A stretch of DNA of 64,000 nucleotides from Gavia stellata (lineage: Eukaryota; Chordata; Aves; Gaviiformes; Gaviidae), in contig NC_082600.1 in assembly GCF_030936135.1 (NCBI RefSeq), positions 19,041,943-19,105,942 of the forward strand. Direction: 5' to 3'. The notes under the pieces are model-generated. The model was not told the DNA's origin. It ran no database searches and saw nothing but the letters and a program-made list of their open reading frames with translations. The translations under genes were made by a program, and so were the position numbers. Below, piece after piece: positions 15,701-27,180 of the stretch (position 1 is its first letter; each line of letters starts with the position of its first letter).

Positions 15701-18700
15701 CAATTTTTTCCTTTTGGGGGTGTATATGAGCATCTGTCTGCTCTGCCTTCATGGTATCTCAGTATCTGTGGCATCACAGGCATATGGAGATTTCGGTGAT
15801 GTTGACAACTTCCTAAATGTTATGAAAGCAGTATGAGAACTCTAACATCAACAGCTGTATTACTGAAATTTTAGTATGTAAATGTAAATTAGCGGTAGCA
15901 AAGAACTTAAACATTAATATGCACTCCAATATTAGAGTATTTAATTTTATCTATACCTTTTGTTTTTCTTTTTACAGAAATGAAAAGTCATTTATTTGTA
16001 ATTATAAGGAACACTGGTTTACAGTTCGAAAGTTAGGAAAACAGGTGACATTGTCTTTTTTTACTTAAAAATTTACTTCAGGATGGGGGTGGAAAAGTGG
16101 TTGCAAGTGGACCATGTGTTGGCCTTTTGCAAGCTTTTGCTGCAGTTTGTTTTAATAATATCCCATGTTTAAGAAAAAGTGTTTGTTATATCAGAAAAAT
16201 GCCAGGCAGCTTTTTATGAATGTTAGCCTGGGGAAAGACCCTATGATCAATTCCCCTTTGAACCTGTCCTCTAGGGAGCTGCAGCTCTGGTAGAATCTGT
16301 GTGATGTAAGCTCTTTTCTTTCTTTTCTTCGTGAAAAATAGGAGAAAAATTGCACAGGGGGGAGTCCTAGACAAGGATTAGGATCCCTGTAGAATGTAAA
16401 CTTATTTTAATGAACTAAATTATTGACACTGTAAAAATCATTTTGCTCATTTAAATGGACAGTAGGTATAAGAAAAAGTTCAAATTTCAAATGTGTTAGT
16501 ATTTATGATTGCTGGTATTTAAGAGTATCCATCAGGATAAGGTTGGGGAAAGTAGATCGCAACTTTGCGCTATTTTAGAAAACTTTCTGAAACAGTTGCA
16601 TTATAAGCAGGAAATAGTTATTAAAGATAAGGGTTGGCCATATGTGTATATGGTACCTATATAATAACTTAAGTCACACCCATGTCCCTTGTAACCCCAA
16701 TGTAGTGTTTTATTTCAGTAGCCAGTCATTGTTCTGGATCATACTGCATAAGCTTTCATACAACATAAGCTGGTTTGGTGTTTGGTTCTTTTCAGGGTTT
16801 CTTTTTGTCATAGAAAATGTTCATGAAATAAGTGTTTAGAGTCTACAATAGCAGACAGGACTCTCTTTACCCCATTTGGTTCATTTTGCAAGTGGTGGCT
16901 ACCTACATTGTCATCCAGATTAAAAAAACAAGCCGCAATTTAAAAAAAATTCACCTGTGAGTAAATAAACTAAACTCTGCTGTTCTGCTGCAGTTTAAAA
17001 GTATGGCCAATGTTTACAGGCAATTTTTGTATATTTGATATCAAAAAGGCTGAATGGTCTCTTAAAAGTACAGGAATGTTCCTTAGATATACAACCATGT
17101 TGGGTGGAATTCTGTGAGATAGCATTCTAGCCCAAAATGTTTTAAGTTGGATGGGGGATGTCTTTTGCCTGTACATGTGGCTTGTAGCCACATGAAGACA
17201 ATACTAGGTGTCTGTTATCTAGCGAGTAATGAGAAAAGATAAATAAAATAGGTTGACTTAGATTTGACCTGCTTCTCTTCTGTTAAAGCAAGATTAGTTT
17301 ACCAAACCTTCTTCCTCCAATAGTCCCTTTTAAAAGTTGGTCTGCAATATGTCCATTGTATTTGTTTACGGAACTTTTTATTCCCCGCTCCTACACTGTT
17401 GGTCATCTTGCCCCTTCCTAGTGGCAAAGGGTGTTTTTTGACAAATAAAGTGACTGAATGACAGAACAGTAGATAGTTGCTTACCTATATTCCAGGTAAA
17501 TTATAATATGGGCCTGACTGCATGTGTATGACTGCATATATGGAAGTTTGGGTAGATAAATGCATTTTTGTGAGAACAGAGGTAGAATTCTCCTTCTACT
17601 ATCTGAAATGGTGCTTCCTGGTTAAAACTGGATAATATTGAGCTAGTATGGTATAAAAAAGATTCTTCAGGTTTATTGCAATACATATGGGGTTTTAAAG
17701 GTGAATATGTTGGCGTTCATGTTGAATGTCTTTTCTCTCTAGAAGAAGTACTATAAATGACTAGTTGTTGTCTTCAGGGAACTAGAAATGATCTGTGTAT
17801 GTTTATCTCAAGTGTCCCCTATTGTAATACTATGCTGTACTATCAGCATATTAAATTTGAGTTAATTTTTCTTCATTTTTAAATTTAAAAATTATCTCTG
17901 AGAGAAGTAAACAATAATTTTCAGCATCACCAGCTATTAAAGGTGGCATGTTTAATGAAAGTATTTAATGGAAAGAATTCAACTGCTGTTTCCTATATCT
18001 ATTAATTTCTTAAGATACAGCATTAACTTATGAAGAGTTTCTTCCTTCATTAGTTTCTGAACTGATGTAAAACTAGGATTAAGCAGAATTTTAGAATGAT
18101 GTCTGAAATAATTCTTCTACTGTTATATTTAGATTTATCTGTTTTAATTAGTTTGCCTCATACCAGTGTTCAGTAATGGAAGACAGCGTGCAGTAATTTC
18201 CCCACTTCAGATCTCCTGTTAGCTGTATCAGTATTGTGCTTCAAAAGACTTTTAATTTGATAATTATTTTACTAGATTTATTCGGATATTCCATCATAGA
18301 AAACAACCACAATGTACAGAAATGGATTACTGAGTAATCTTTACGCTAATTTGTTCTCTCAAACCTTTTTTTTCTTAATTACAGTGGTTTAACTTGAACT
18401 CTCTCTTGATGGGTCCAGAACTAATATCAGATACATATCTTGCACTTTTCTTGGCTCAATTACAACAGGAAGGTAATAGTAACTTGCAGATGTTAAATCT
18501 CATTTAATTAAAAGTAGGTAATAATCATTATTTATGAGAACTTATGTATTCAGTTAACTTCCTTTAGTTTTATGATTGAAATAGTGAAATAACCCAACTC
18601 CTTATAATAAAAGGTAGAGCCTTACGTTGTAATAAATTGCACATCATTGTGTTCCATATAGCTGGCATTTTAGAGTGTTTATGCATGCACCTTAATGCTG

Positions 18701-21700
18701 TAGACTTACGATTTATTTTTCTCAGGTTATTCCATATTTGTAGTAAAAGGTGACCTGCCAGACTGTGAGGCTGATCAACTATTGCAGATGATTCGGGTAC
18801 AGCAGATGCAGCGACCAAAACTAATTGGAGAAGAGACAGCACAGTCAAGAGATCAGAGGTAAGGTAAATAGCGATTTCATTTTAATAATGTTCACTATGA
18901 TTTGTTTCCATGATTAATGTCCACATGGAGACAACCCCTTAAGACACAATTAGAAGTACCTTTAGTGCAATACACTTAGTACTGTTGCACACGGTAAAAG
19001 CAAGTTGGTAGAATACAAATGGTGTATTTTAAGTGGGCAAAAACTATCGTAATAAGGATTCAATCTTTCCATGTGCGTAAGTGTGGTATAGTGCAGACTT
19101 TGAACTTCATGATTACAATATTTTTCCAATTATAGTAAAATGGGGTAGCAAATCTTACCAAACTATGGTTAGTGGTAATCAATCTATAATTAAGACTGGC
19201 TTGTGCATTCTGTTGTAAGTAGAAAAGAACGAGAAACCCATATCTGAATTCCACATCATATAAAGCATACAGCATTCCCTTTTGGAATAATTTCACTGTA
19301 AATGTTGTGCTGGTGCTCTGTTGTGATGCATACTGCTAATATAAAACATCCTTGAAAGCATAAAAAGCATATATAGTATGACTTCTGCAATAATTTTACC
19401 ACATTTCCGTAGTGAATAAATTGCATATTGATAAAAAGGCTTAAGGCTTTTCAGAGGAATTATTCATTATTATTTCTTCCGCTTTGTAAAGGTAAACTGG
19501 TGTTGTAAATTGGTGGAATAAAAACAAACTACTTGGCAATAACATGGGAAGTGTGTATAGTTTACAGAGCATCTGTTGCTCTAGTGTGGTCATGAAAGCT
19601 TCCTAAGGAGAAAACAACATGCACTATTTTCTGCTAATGTAACTGTTTAAATAGCATTAGGTTCAATTAATATGAATTCTTGCTTTTTGTAGCCTTATTG
19701 TTTTTGAAGCTTTTTCTATCGAACAGATTCTTGTCACCATGAGCATGGGTTTAGAGTTGCAGTATTTTCATTTCTTGTGCTTTTTCATGTAAAAATAAAA
19801 ATATTTGTATATATAACAGATTTTAACAATAGAAATGTTTTTTTCCAAAGGTAAAAAAAGTAGAGTTAAACCAGCAGAAAATATTTACTTTAAATCTCAC
19901 AGTAAAAGTTAATATAATTTCTGTCTGAATTCTGCCATAAATGTATCAATTTCACAGGCTACCCAGAAGTGATGTGGACCAAGCAATAGAAGTTAACCAT
20001 CCTTTTGATGGAACAGGCATGTTAGATGAAGATGAAGAGAATTTTCAGAGAGCCCTGGCTTTAAGTAGGCAGGAAATTGATATGGAAGATGAAGAAGCTG
20101 ATCTTCGCAGAGCCATTCAACTCAGTATGCAAGGTGCAGTGCTCATCTAAATTTCTCTTACAGTGTTCAAGTTGCTTATGCTTTAGGCAGCTACTGAAAT
20201 CAGTTTCAGTCAGCCGCTTTTTCCAGCATGTGTCAAGCTCTCTGAAAAGACTGGCTTTGAGGCATGGAAGGACAATGCAGAATTTCCTGTAGCTATCTCC
20301 TTTCTGCCTTTTGAAAAGCTGCAACTTTCATGTTAGCAGTGATCATTAGGAAGCAAGAATGAATTGGCAAAGGGTGGCAGGAGGGAAGGGAAACAATCCT
20401 AAGGTGAGGAGGAGAGATAGTATCAAGTGAAGTTAGCCTAGGTGCTTATTTCTCCAAGTCTCTTTCTTCCTCTCAAGTTTGAAGACATTTTCTTAAGCTA
20501 TATTTTATTTACTAACTTCATTTTACTGTAATTAGTAGGATATGGCATGTTTTGGTTTTAGGTAGTCGTCAAAGTGAGTTCTTGGACTCGTTACCACAGA
20601 ATGTTCCTCAGTCGCCTCACACCAGTCAGACAGACTCCCTTTCTTCAGAAGAACTGCGAAGGAGAAGACAAGTGTATTTTGAAAAGTAAAGTAGCTGATA
20701 GAAAACTGCATGGTATACTTTTCAGTGCTTCTGGGGCGTGGATGGGTTTCTGACTGCAGTCTGGCTTAACTTTTCTCTCTTAACATGTTTTCCTAACAGT
20801 ATCTGGATTTTGGTATTCCCAGGTCGTTCCTGCGAAGAAAAGAAACCTGTAAATAAGAGGGAATCTGTTAGTAATGTAACATCAGTTTGTGAAGAAGGAA
20901 AACATACATGTTGTAGAAGTATTTTAAATGAAATCCTGTAAATTTCTGTAATTATCTTCCTGAAGAAAAAGTATTCTTTCTCTAAGACTTTGCTTTTGGT
21001 AGTGATGCCTCTGATGTGCATCTCATGAAAACATTCTAGATGATATTTTGTGTTGCTGTTCTGGAGTACCTTCTTAACACATAGCTGTGGTATTGTTGTA
21101 GCTTTTCCTTATCTCTGTCTCCTAGTGATGGAGGAAATAAAGATGAGGGAGAAATGCTATGGATGGGAGGAGTTAGACTTTGCATGAGAGGATAAGAATG
21201 CAGAACATCCGAATTCTGGGAAAATAGTAATGGGCCTTGGAATATATATCTTGGGAAGATAGGTGTCTGAAGGTTAGCAAGGTGAAACAATTAAAGAGAT
21301 TTTAGGTGCAGTGGTGTTATTCTACCAAACAGCTTCTACTTCTCACTCTTGGTCTTCCTTAAAATGAAATAGACTTGATACAGGTCTCATACTGATGTTA
21401 ATCTTACTCTCTTACAAATGTATAACACTTTCAGGCAGCAACAACAGCTACAGCAGCAAGATCGGATCCCGAACCTACATGATAAGCGAACTCTAAGCTC
21501 AGGCACTCCAGAAGCTGATCCAGGTATTGTTTTTTAAACTTTATTTCCAACACTGAAATACTTATGTCTCTTTCACCTTCGTATTGTGCTCTGTCTCCTG
21601 ACTTTCGATGTCTGCCTACTTCCTCACTCCAGCAGCCATTCAGACTATGTATCACAACCATTACTCTTTCTGGCAGTGAAGGAAAGGATCGCTTCCTTGA

Positions 21701-22291
21701 AAAGCCTGTTCTGCTTTGAATGTCAACATCCTGTTTAAAAGTGAAGAGTGTTACTATTAGACCATTTGAGTTCTGTCTTTGCTTTTTGTTGTTTTTTTTT
21801 GTTTGAGCATTACAAATTGTAATCTTTGCGATTTGTGCCAACAATTTGTTTTCTAGATGACTTTTAAAGTTGTTTGACAATGTAATAAACTTGGAGTAAT
21901 ATCTGAAAAAAATATTGGAACCAGTTTGCAGTAGAACATAAGTATGTAGGCCTTACCAGTATTAGGTATTGATGATCCAAAATTAATGTGTGTTGTTACA
22001 AACTGACTGTTGTGGTTGGAAAGCTAAGTGCAAAATGTTCAATGATTTTTAAAAAAAAAAAAAAAACAAAAAAACAATTTTGGGAGTGGGGTGGAAACAG
22101 GTGGCTGTGCACAAAAGGAACAACGAAAGCATTTAACTACAGTTGAGAACTAGCTCTGTGCATTTATTACAACTTGGATGCATTTATTTTCTTTAGGAGG
22201 TGATATGAGTGAAGAAGACATGCTTCAAGCAGCCATGAATATGTCTCTGGAATCTGTTAGAAACCACTTGAATACAGATGAGGAGAAATGA
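9756..22291 (+). CDS. ATXN3: ATXN3 (ataxin-3, Josephin deubiquitinase), complete
   Basis: Deubiquitinase that trims and edits Lys48/Lys63 ubiquitin chains and works with VCP/p97 in protein quality control; nuclear and cytosolic. Eleven coding exons: 9756-9779, 13392-13556, 14084-14128, 15496-15581, 15978-16044, 18385-18472, 18726-18858, 19958-20133, 20562-20685, 21435-21523, 22197-22291; 1,092 nt, 363 residues. Josephin domain about residues 1-180 with the catalytic triad visible: Cys14 (GSLCAQHC), His119 (YKEHWFTV), Asn134 (WFNLNSLL). UIM1 about 227-244, UIM2 about 247-262, UIM3 about 335-355. The VCP-binding arginine patch is RRRR at 294-297. The glutamine tract (304-311) is only QQQQLQQQ. 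All catalytic and binding residues are intact, so a functional protein is expected. Same strand as NDUFB1 and TRIP11. Confidence 0.98.
9780..13391 (+). other. ATXN3: ATXN3 intron 1 (3.6 kb)
   Basis: The first 350 bases are the tail of the CpG island; the rest is AT-rich with no recognised repeat family, exon or RNA gene. Open frames here are short and unrelated to known proteins. Confidence 0.7.
13392..13556 (+). CDS. ATXN3: ATXN3 exon 2
   Basis: 165 nt, residues 9-63, QEGSLCAQHCLNNLLQGEYF onward; holds the nucleophile Cys14. Acceptor TGTTAG|CAAG, donor ACAG|GTAAAA. Confidence 0.97.
14084..14128 (+). CDS. ATXN3: ATXN3 exon 3
   Basis: 45 nt, residues 64-78, QPSVNMDDSGFFSIQ. The acceptor region reads CTGAGCAG|CAGCC, so AG at 14079-14080 and 14082-14083 are both candidate sites; family length favours 14084. 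Confidence 0.95.
15496..15581 (+). CDS. ATXN3: ATXN3 exon 4
   Basis: 86 nt, residues 79-107, VISNALKVWGLELILFNSPE onward. Acceptor TTTGACAG|GTT, donor CCTAT|GTAAGA. Confidence 0.97.
15978..16044 (+). CDS. ATXN3: ATXN3 exon 5
   Basis: 67 nt, residues 107-129, NEKSFICNYKEHWFTVRKLG then KQ; contains catalytic His119. Confidence 0.97.
18385..18472 (+). CDS. ATXN3: ATXN3 exon 6
   Basis: 88 nt, residues 130-159, WFNLNSLLMGPELISDTYLA onward; contains catalytic Asn134. Confidence 0.97.
18726..18858 (+). CDS. ATXN3: ATXN3 exon 7
   Basis: 133 nt, residues 159-203, end of the Josephin domain (YSIFVVKGDLPDCEADQLLQ) into the linker. Donor AG|GTAAGG. Confidence 0.97.
19958..20133 (+). CDS. ATXN3: ATXN3 exon 8 (UIM1 and UIM2)
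   Basis: 176 nt, residues 203-262. The linker LPRSDVDQAIEVNHPFDGTG is longer by three residues than the human linker as recalled; then DEDEENFQRALALSRQEI (UIM1) and EDEEADLRRAIQLSMQ (UIM2) follow. Confidence 0.97.
20562..20685 (+). CDS. ATXN3: ATXN3 exon 9
   Basis: 124 nt, residues 262-303, a Ser/Gln-rich linker and then SSEELRRRRQVYFEK with the arginine-rich VCP-binding motif. Donor GAAAA|GTAAAG splits Lys303. Confidence 0.95.
21435..21523 (+). CDS. ATXN3: ATXN3 exon 10 (polyQ exon)
   Basis: 89 nt, residues 303-333. Codons CAG CAA CAA CAG CTA CAG CAG CAA give QQQQLQQQ, then DRIPNLHDKRTLSSGTPEAD. Donor CCAG|GTATTG. Read-through into intron 10 would add a few residues (GIVF) and stop. Confidence 0.96.
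21884..21889 (+). terminator. ATXN3: Intronic AATAAA in ATXN3 intron 10
   Basis: AATGTAATAAACTTGG, 361 nt downstream of the exon 10 donor and upstream of exon 11. Placed where it could end a transcript encoding a protein with two UIMs. Confidence 0.4.
22197..22291 (+). CDS. ATXN3: ATXN3 exon 11 (UIM3 and stop)
   Basis: 95 coding nt, residues 333-363, GDMSEEDMLQAAMNMSLESV (UIM3) to DEEK, stop TGA at 22289-22291. Continues as 3' UTR. Confidence 0.97.
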
Positions 22292-22678
22292 CCCAACTTT
22301 TTTTTTTCCTTCTTATTGTCAAAACACTAAGTCTCCATTATAATTTTACTGTGTGGAAGTTGCACAGGCAGGGTTTGTTTCAGAGTTCTGGAAGCAGGAA
22401 TAAAAGGGTGACTGGAGGTCAGAGTTTAGAGGGAATCTGCAAATACAAAAAAGATTGCACTAATTTAGAAAACTGTAGCACTCCTACTACAGAACATCTG
22501 TTCAGAAGAGTAGCTGTATTAAAATTACTTAAACTAGTCACATGAACAAAGTTAGACATGTGTAGCAGCTGTAACTTGCATTTAAAAAGCAAGTTTAAAT
22601 TGTTTTGAAGAATTCTGTAGAAAATACAAAAGGTGCCAAACACCAGCATCAACTGATTTCCTTCAGTACTAATGGAAA

Positions 22679-22684
22679 AATAAA
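22679..22684 (+). terminator. ATXN3: Proximal ATXN3 poly(A) signal candidate
   Basis: First AATAAA after the stop, about 390 nt into the UTR. Confidence 0.4.
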
Positions 22685-24316
22685 AACAAGTAATAAGTTG
22701 TGCTCATAAATGACTTAAGTTCTTTATAAGAAATCACTTAAAATGGGGAAAAGAATTAAATTCTGTTTATCTTAGATAATTTATTTTATGATTGTTTATT
22801 CTGAATGACTTAACGTCAAGTTTGCAATCCTGTTGTCCACTTTTGAAATGACCCATTCTGCAGGAGAAACATGAATCCATAAATTTCATATGAAAATCTT
22901 CAGTGTATTGTTGATTATGATGTTACTCCTGAATCTTTCAGTGACTTCTCACCTTCTGACACTTTCTGGTTTTGCTTTCTGTTCCAACTGTAAAACTTTC
23001 AAATCCATGTTGAAAATAGGATTTTTGCATTGCCCTATTGTCTTTTGGCAGATAACTTGCCTTGTTTGGTTTGGCTTTTATTTGGTTTTGATTTTTTTAT
23101 GCTCTTTCTAGTTCTGTCACTGTCTGTACTATAAAAGTAGCATATAATCAGTTGGGTTAAACAGGTTTTCTGCCTCTTCTGGAGTCTTTTTTCCTCTTCA
23201 AGCTCAACCCTTCATTCTGGCCTCTTAGTATTAAAGAGCTGTAACTGAGTCTAGGAGAAAGGAGGAGGGGATTTAGGTGCCATAAAGTCAGTGCCACACA
23301 CATAAGATGCGTTCCTGCAGTCTGAAATGACCCCTGTGCAAGTAGACCTTTTAAGAATTAATATTTATGTTGGTGTGGAAGTTCTTTCTGAAATGCTTTT
23401 TATGAGTGTCTGTCAGAATGTTGCAACTTTTTCAGGAATGGCCTTTATTCATGCACCTTAAAATTTTTAACCATGCTGTTTCTGATCCTGAGAAAAATTG
23501 TGGAGCAAAGTATGTGAGATAGCTTATGCTGTTGGTTGTAAGGCATTTGCTTTGATATCCAGGATGAATGTGTAACAGGGTGACCAAACCTGACCTTCAA
23601 CTTCAGTGCAACAATTGAGAGATGTTTCATTTTCCTAAATGGTGCTTGAAATACAAATTCTGTTTACATATAAATTATATGGAAATATGATGTAGGTAGA
23701 GTATGTAAGCTGTAGTCCACTTACTGCATTGACAGTTAGCACAGGCATTCTAAGAATCTTCTGAAGATAATCCAAAATTTCTTTATCAAAATATTCTAAA
23801 GCTAATCATTGCACAATAGTAACATTTAATTACAATTTAGTATGAAATGAATGGTAGCTAGATGGAAATACACATTCAGCATCAAGTAGTACTGTACATG
23901 AAAGGGCTTTTACCTCTCAGTAAAGATTTGTTTACAGCAATGGCTTCTTGATAGCTTAGGATATTATTCTATTATACATAATTGGGTTAAATTCTTTCTG
24001 TTTTCCTTACCTGTGTGCTGAATATCCACCAATGTCATCAGAACCACTGGTACGTGTAAGACAATATGGATTTTGACATGAGACAGCACTACTTTTTAAA
24101 AACCGATTTTAAATTTTCTTTTTTAAATAATCCTGTCATGCATGTTATAATTAATATCTGTAATGTCTCAAATTAATACAGCTAAACAATTGCTTTAAAA
24201 GTCCAAGGGTGCATATGCCATTTTGAAATGTGGTATTTTTCAGGATATAAATTTCTGCTTTCAGTTTAAAATTTATATGAAACTGAAAACAGGAAAAATC
24301 TCTAAAGCACTGAATT

Positions 24317-24356
24317 ATTTCTTTGCTCACATGTAAATTTCTTTGCTCACCTGTAA
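24317..24356 (+). repeat. 20-bp tandem duplication
   Basis: ATTTCTTTGCTCACATGTAA followed directly by the same 20 bases with one change (A to C). Confidence 0.9.
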
Positions 24357-27155
24357 ATTATCCACAGCTTTAATTTCTCTTCCTTTGTTGTGCCATAAAC
24401 TGATTCTGAAGTAAGACTCTCATTTTTATAAATAGTTATAGACTGGCAGTTTGATACCAGTACTTGCAACTTGGACCTTTTATCCTCTATTATAAGAATA
24501 TAATAAAATGTATTAGTTCTATAGCTATATAGCATAGCAGCCCTATAGTAAAAAAAAAAAAAATCTAAGTCCTTTGAATTGCATTAACTGTAACCCATGA
24601 CAATTACATATTTTTATAATCACTAAAGCATGGAGGTTTGCCTTTGACTTTTCATGTCACTGTTGGTTACTTCATCACCAAGTGTTTTACTATGTAAGGA
24701 ATATAAAGTAACAGTGCCTGAAAAACAAAACTGTGTCAGTCATTACAGGGCTAACCATATTCCTTCCTGTGCAGAAACACTGTCACTTTACAAATACCAA
24801 TTTGATTTTCAGAGGAATGTCAAGTTTAATGAAGTAGGTGTATCTGCCTAGTCAAGCAGTTAAGTGGTAGCAATTTAAGCTATGTAGGTTAACTGCACCA
24901 AAGGTAATTGCTGACAGTACATATTTTATAACACAGACCTAAAGTTCAAAATGTGTGGACCTGCCAAGAAGCTGCCAATAAAAAGCTGATCTCATTTTTT
25001 GGTGTGCATTCTTTCAGTGATAAACAGTTCTCAACGTGGCTGAACTATGCTCATAAGGTGTTTACTAATTTAGAGCCTATTCCTAGTGTTACCTATTCTG
25101 TGAAGCTGATAGTTTTTTTCCCATGTTGTAGCTTTAGGCCAAAGTCCATTGTAAAGGAGCAGAAATTGATTTTTTTTTTTATTACAGTATGATATATGAG
25201 GGAATTTCAGACTTCATTCATCCAACAGATTTTTATTGTCTTCCTCACAGTGAACAGTCCATGTGATGTAATTTGTGTTTTTCTGCCTATAGAAATCAAA
25301 GGGATAGGGGGAATGAGTGATACTTAAATATCTTCCAAAATTAGTTCTGGAAATATAATTCTGTAAACTGCTTTCATGGTCTTGTAATGAGGGCAGGAGG
25401 AAAAAGTGTTGTAATGCAGTCATGCTTGAATGCAGTTCTTATTAGGCACAGCAGGTATAAATTATGAGCTATTTAAATGCTCACAGTTTTCTGGGCTTGA
25501 AACTAATCTGATACAATACTGGCTTACTCCAACATTTTTGGGCTCCTTGTACCCTTCAGACAACTTCAGCAAGTTTAAATGTAATTTTCAGCTAAGGTAC
25601 TCTTATTTTTCATACTTAATTACTTTGCAGACTACTTAAAAATAACCAATACAAATTAAATCTCTATTGTGTTTTAATGCTCAACTATTGCTTCTATTAC
25701 AAATCTATAAAATGGTAGGAAGTTTAAAATGGCTTCTGCACATGTCTAGTAAACAATTCTATTTCTGTATCTCAGACAAATACTGTCATTTGTAAGCTGC
25801 TTTTTTTATTACAAAACTGAAAATTAGGCTTTTAAAAATTAACAAGAATGTGTTACAGTTTTAAAATATCTGTGAAATTTTCTAGCATTTAGTTATTGTT
25901 TCAAATAATGATGAAAATGTATAAATGGTGGCCTTTTTACTGAGAAATATTATTGGGAATAGGATTGGAGAGCTCTAGAACTCAGACTTACAAAGAAGTA
26001 GTATTGTACAGTTCATGTTACCAGCACATACTTTTAAAGGAATCGAAAAAAGAATCCAAGGAGAAGGAAAATTGAAGTGGAAACTTTTTTTAAGGGCTTA
26101 AGTATAAAATTATGTTGCTCACTTGGTAAGCCATTACTGTCTTGCATAAAACAAAATTAACTCCTGGGAAATCTTCATAGCTACTCACAAACCATTTTAA
26201 AACAACAAAAAAGAACCAACAAAGTCTAGCAGGTAATACATACATACATACCCACTCCCCACATAAACATAATCAGTTGTTCAAGTAAGAGCAATACTTA
26301 ATACATTCAAACTGGCTGGGTCCAAATACCCAATTATTCAGTTTCAAATTAGTAGCTTCTTTGTGTTTTAGCCAGGTTTGCATCTTAAAAGCATAAGCTG
26401 TTTTGCAATAAACTTCAACCTGCATACACACACATTTTGCCTTACTTGCATTTCAGACATGGAGGGAATGCTTTAGTATTTAACCTGCCATAGTCAGATC
26501 CTTCCCCAATTACAGTTCTTCAGAATGTCAAAGTACGTGTGGTTTTTTTCAGCTGCTTTTACCAAATCAAAATGTTTTTTACTTTATTTTCTTTGTTAAG
26601 AAAAGCAAATAATTGTTACTACACTTAGATTTATTTTTTTAACCCCACCACCACCCCTGTATAGCCACTGTGTGAATTCAGGAGGGGAAACTTCTAAAAG
26701 GGTTTGAACAGAAAGGGATGTAATATTTAAATGCCACTGAGCAAAAAAAAGAGAAAAACCTTGATACTGTCTTTAAAGCATGCAAGCATTGATAAAATTT
26801 TATTTTTTGCTACATGAAACCATATGTGTACAAAACAGTGTAGAGTTAAGATTTTGTAAGGGAGTAATTTTTTTCATCTCTTGCCTAATACTTGTGTATT
26901 TTAGAAATCATTTTCAGTAATAGATTTTTTTGTCTTGAGACTCTGCTTTCAGTATCATGTCTTTGGCTCTGGATTCCTGTACTTTTTTTCTCTATTTTGT
27001 GTATATAAAGCATATAATACTGAAGAGATTAAAAAAAGGAAAGCTGAAATGCTTTGTGAATGTTTTGACTGAAAATGGCAGTGCTGTCTGGTATTTTGAA
27101 AATGTTCTCCAAATAGGCACGAATATATATAGTTGTATTTGATATCACTTTTTTA

Positions 27156-27161
27156 AATAAA
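27156..27161 (+). terminator. ATXN3: Distal ATXN3 poly(A) signal candidate
   Basis: TTTAAATAAATATGG; followed within about 30 nt by TCTAATGTTTCTCTCTTG, a plausible U-rich downstream element. Confidence 0.4.
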
Positions 27162-27180
27162 TATGGTTATAGCTTCTAAT

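Larger units (their letters stand above)
22292..27180 (+). other. ATXN3: Probable long ATXN3 3' UTR
   Basis: AT-rich, no exon of another gene, no CpG island. Canonical AATAAA hexamers occur at 22679-22684, 24977-24982, 26407-26412 and 27156-27161 among others. A 3' UTR of several kb is known for the mammalian gene; here the extent is inferred. Includes a 20-bp tandem duplication at 24317-24356. Confidence 0.5.
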
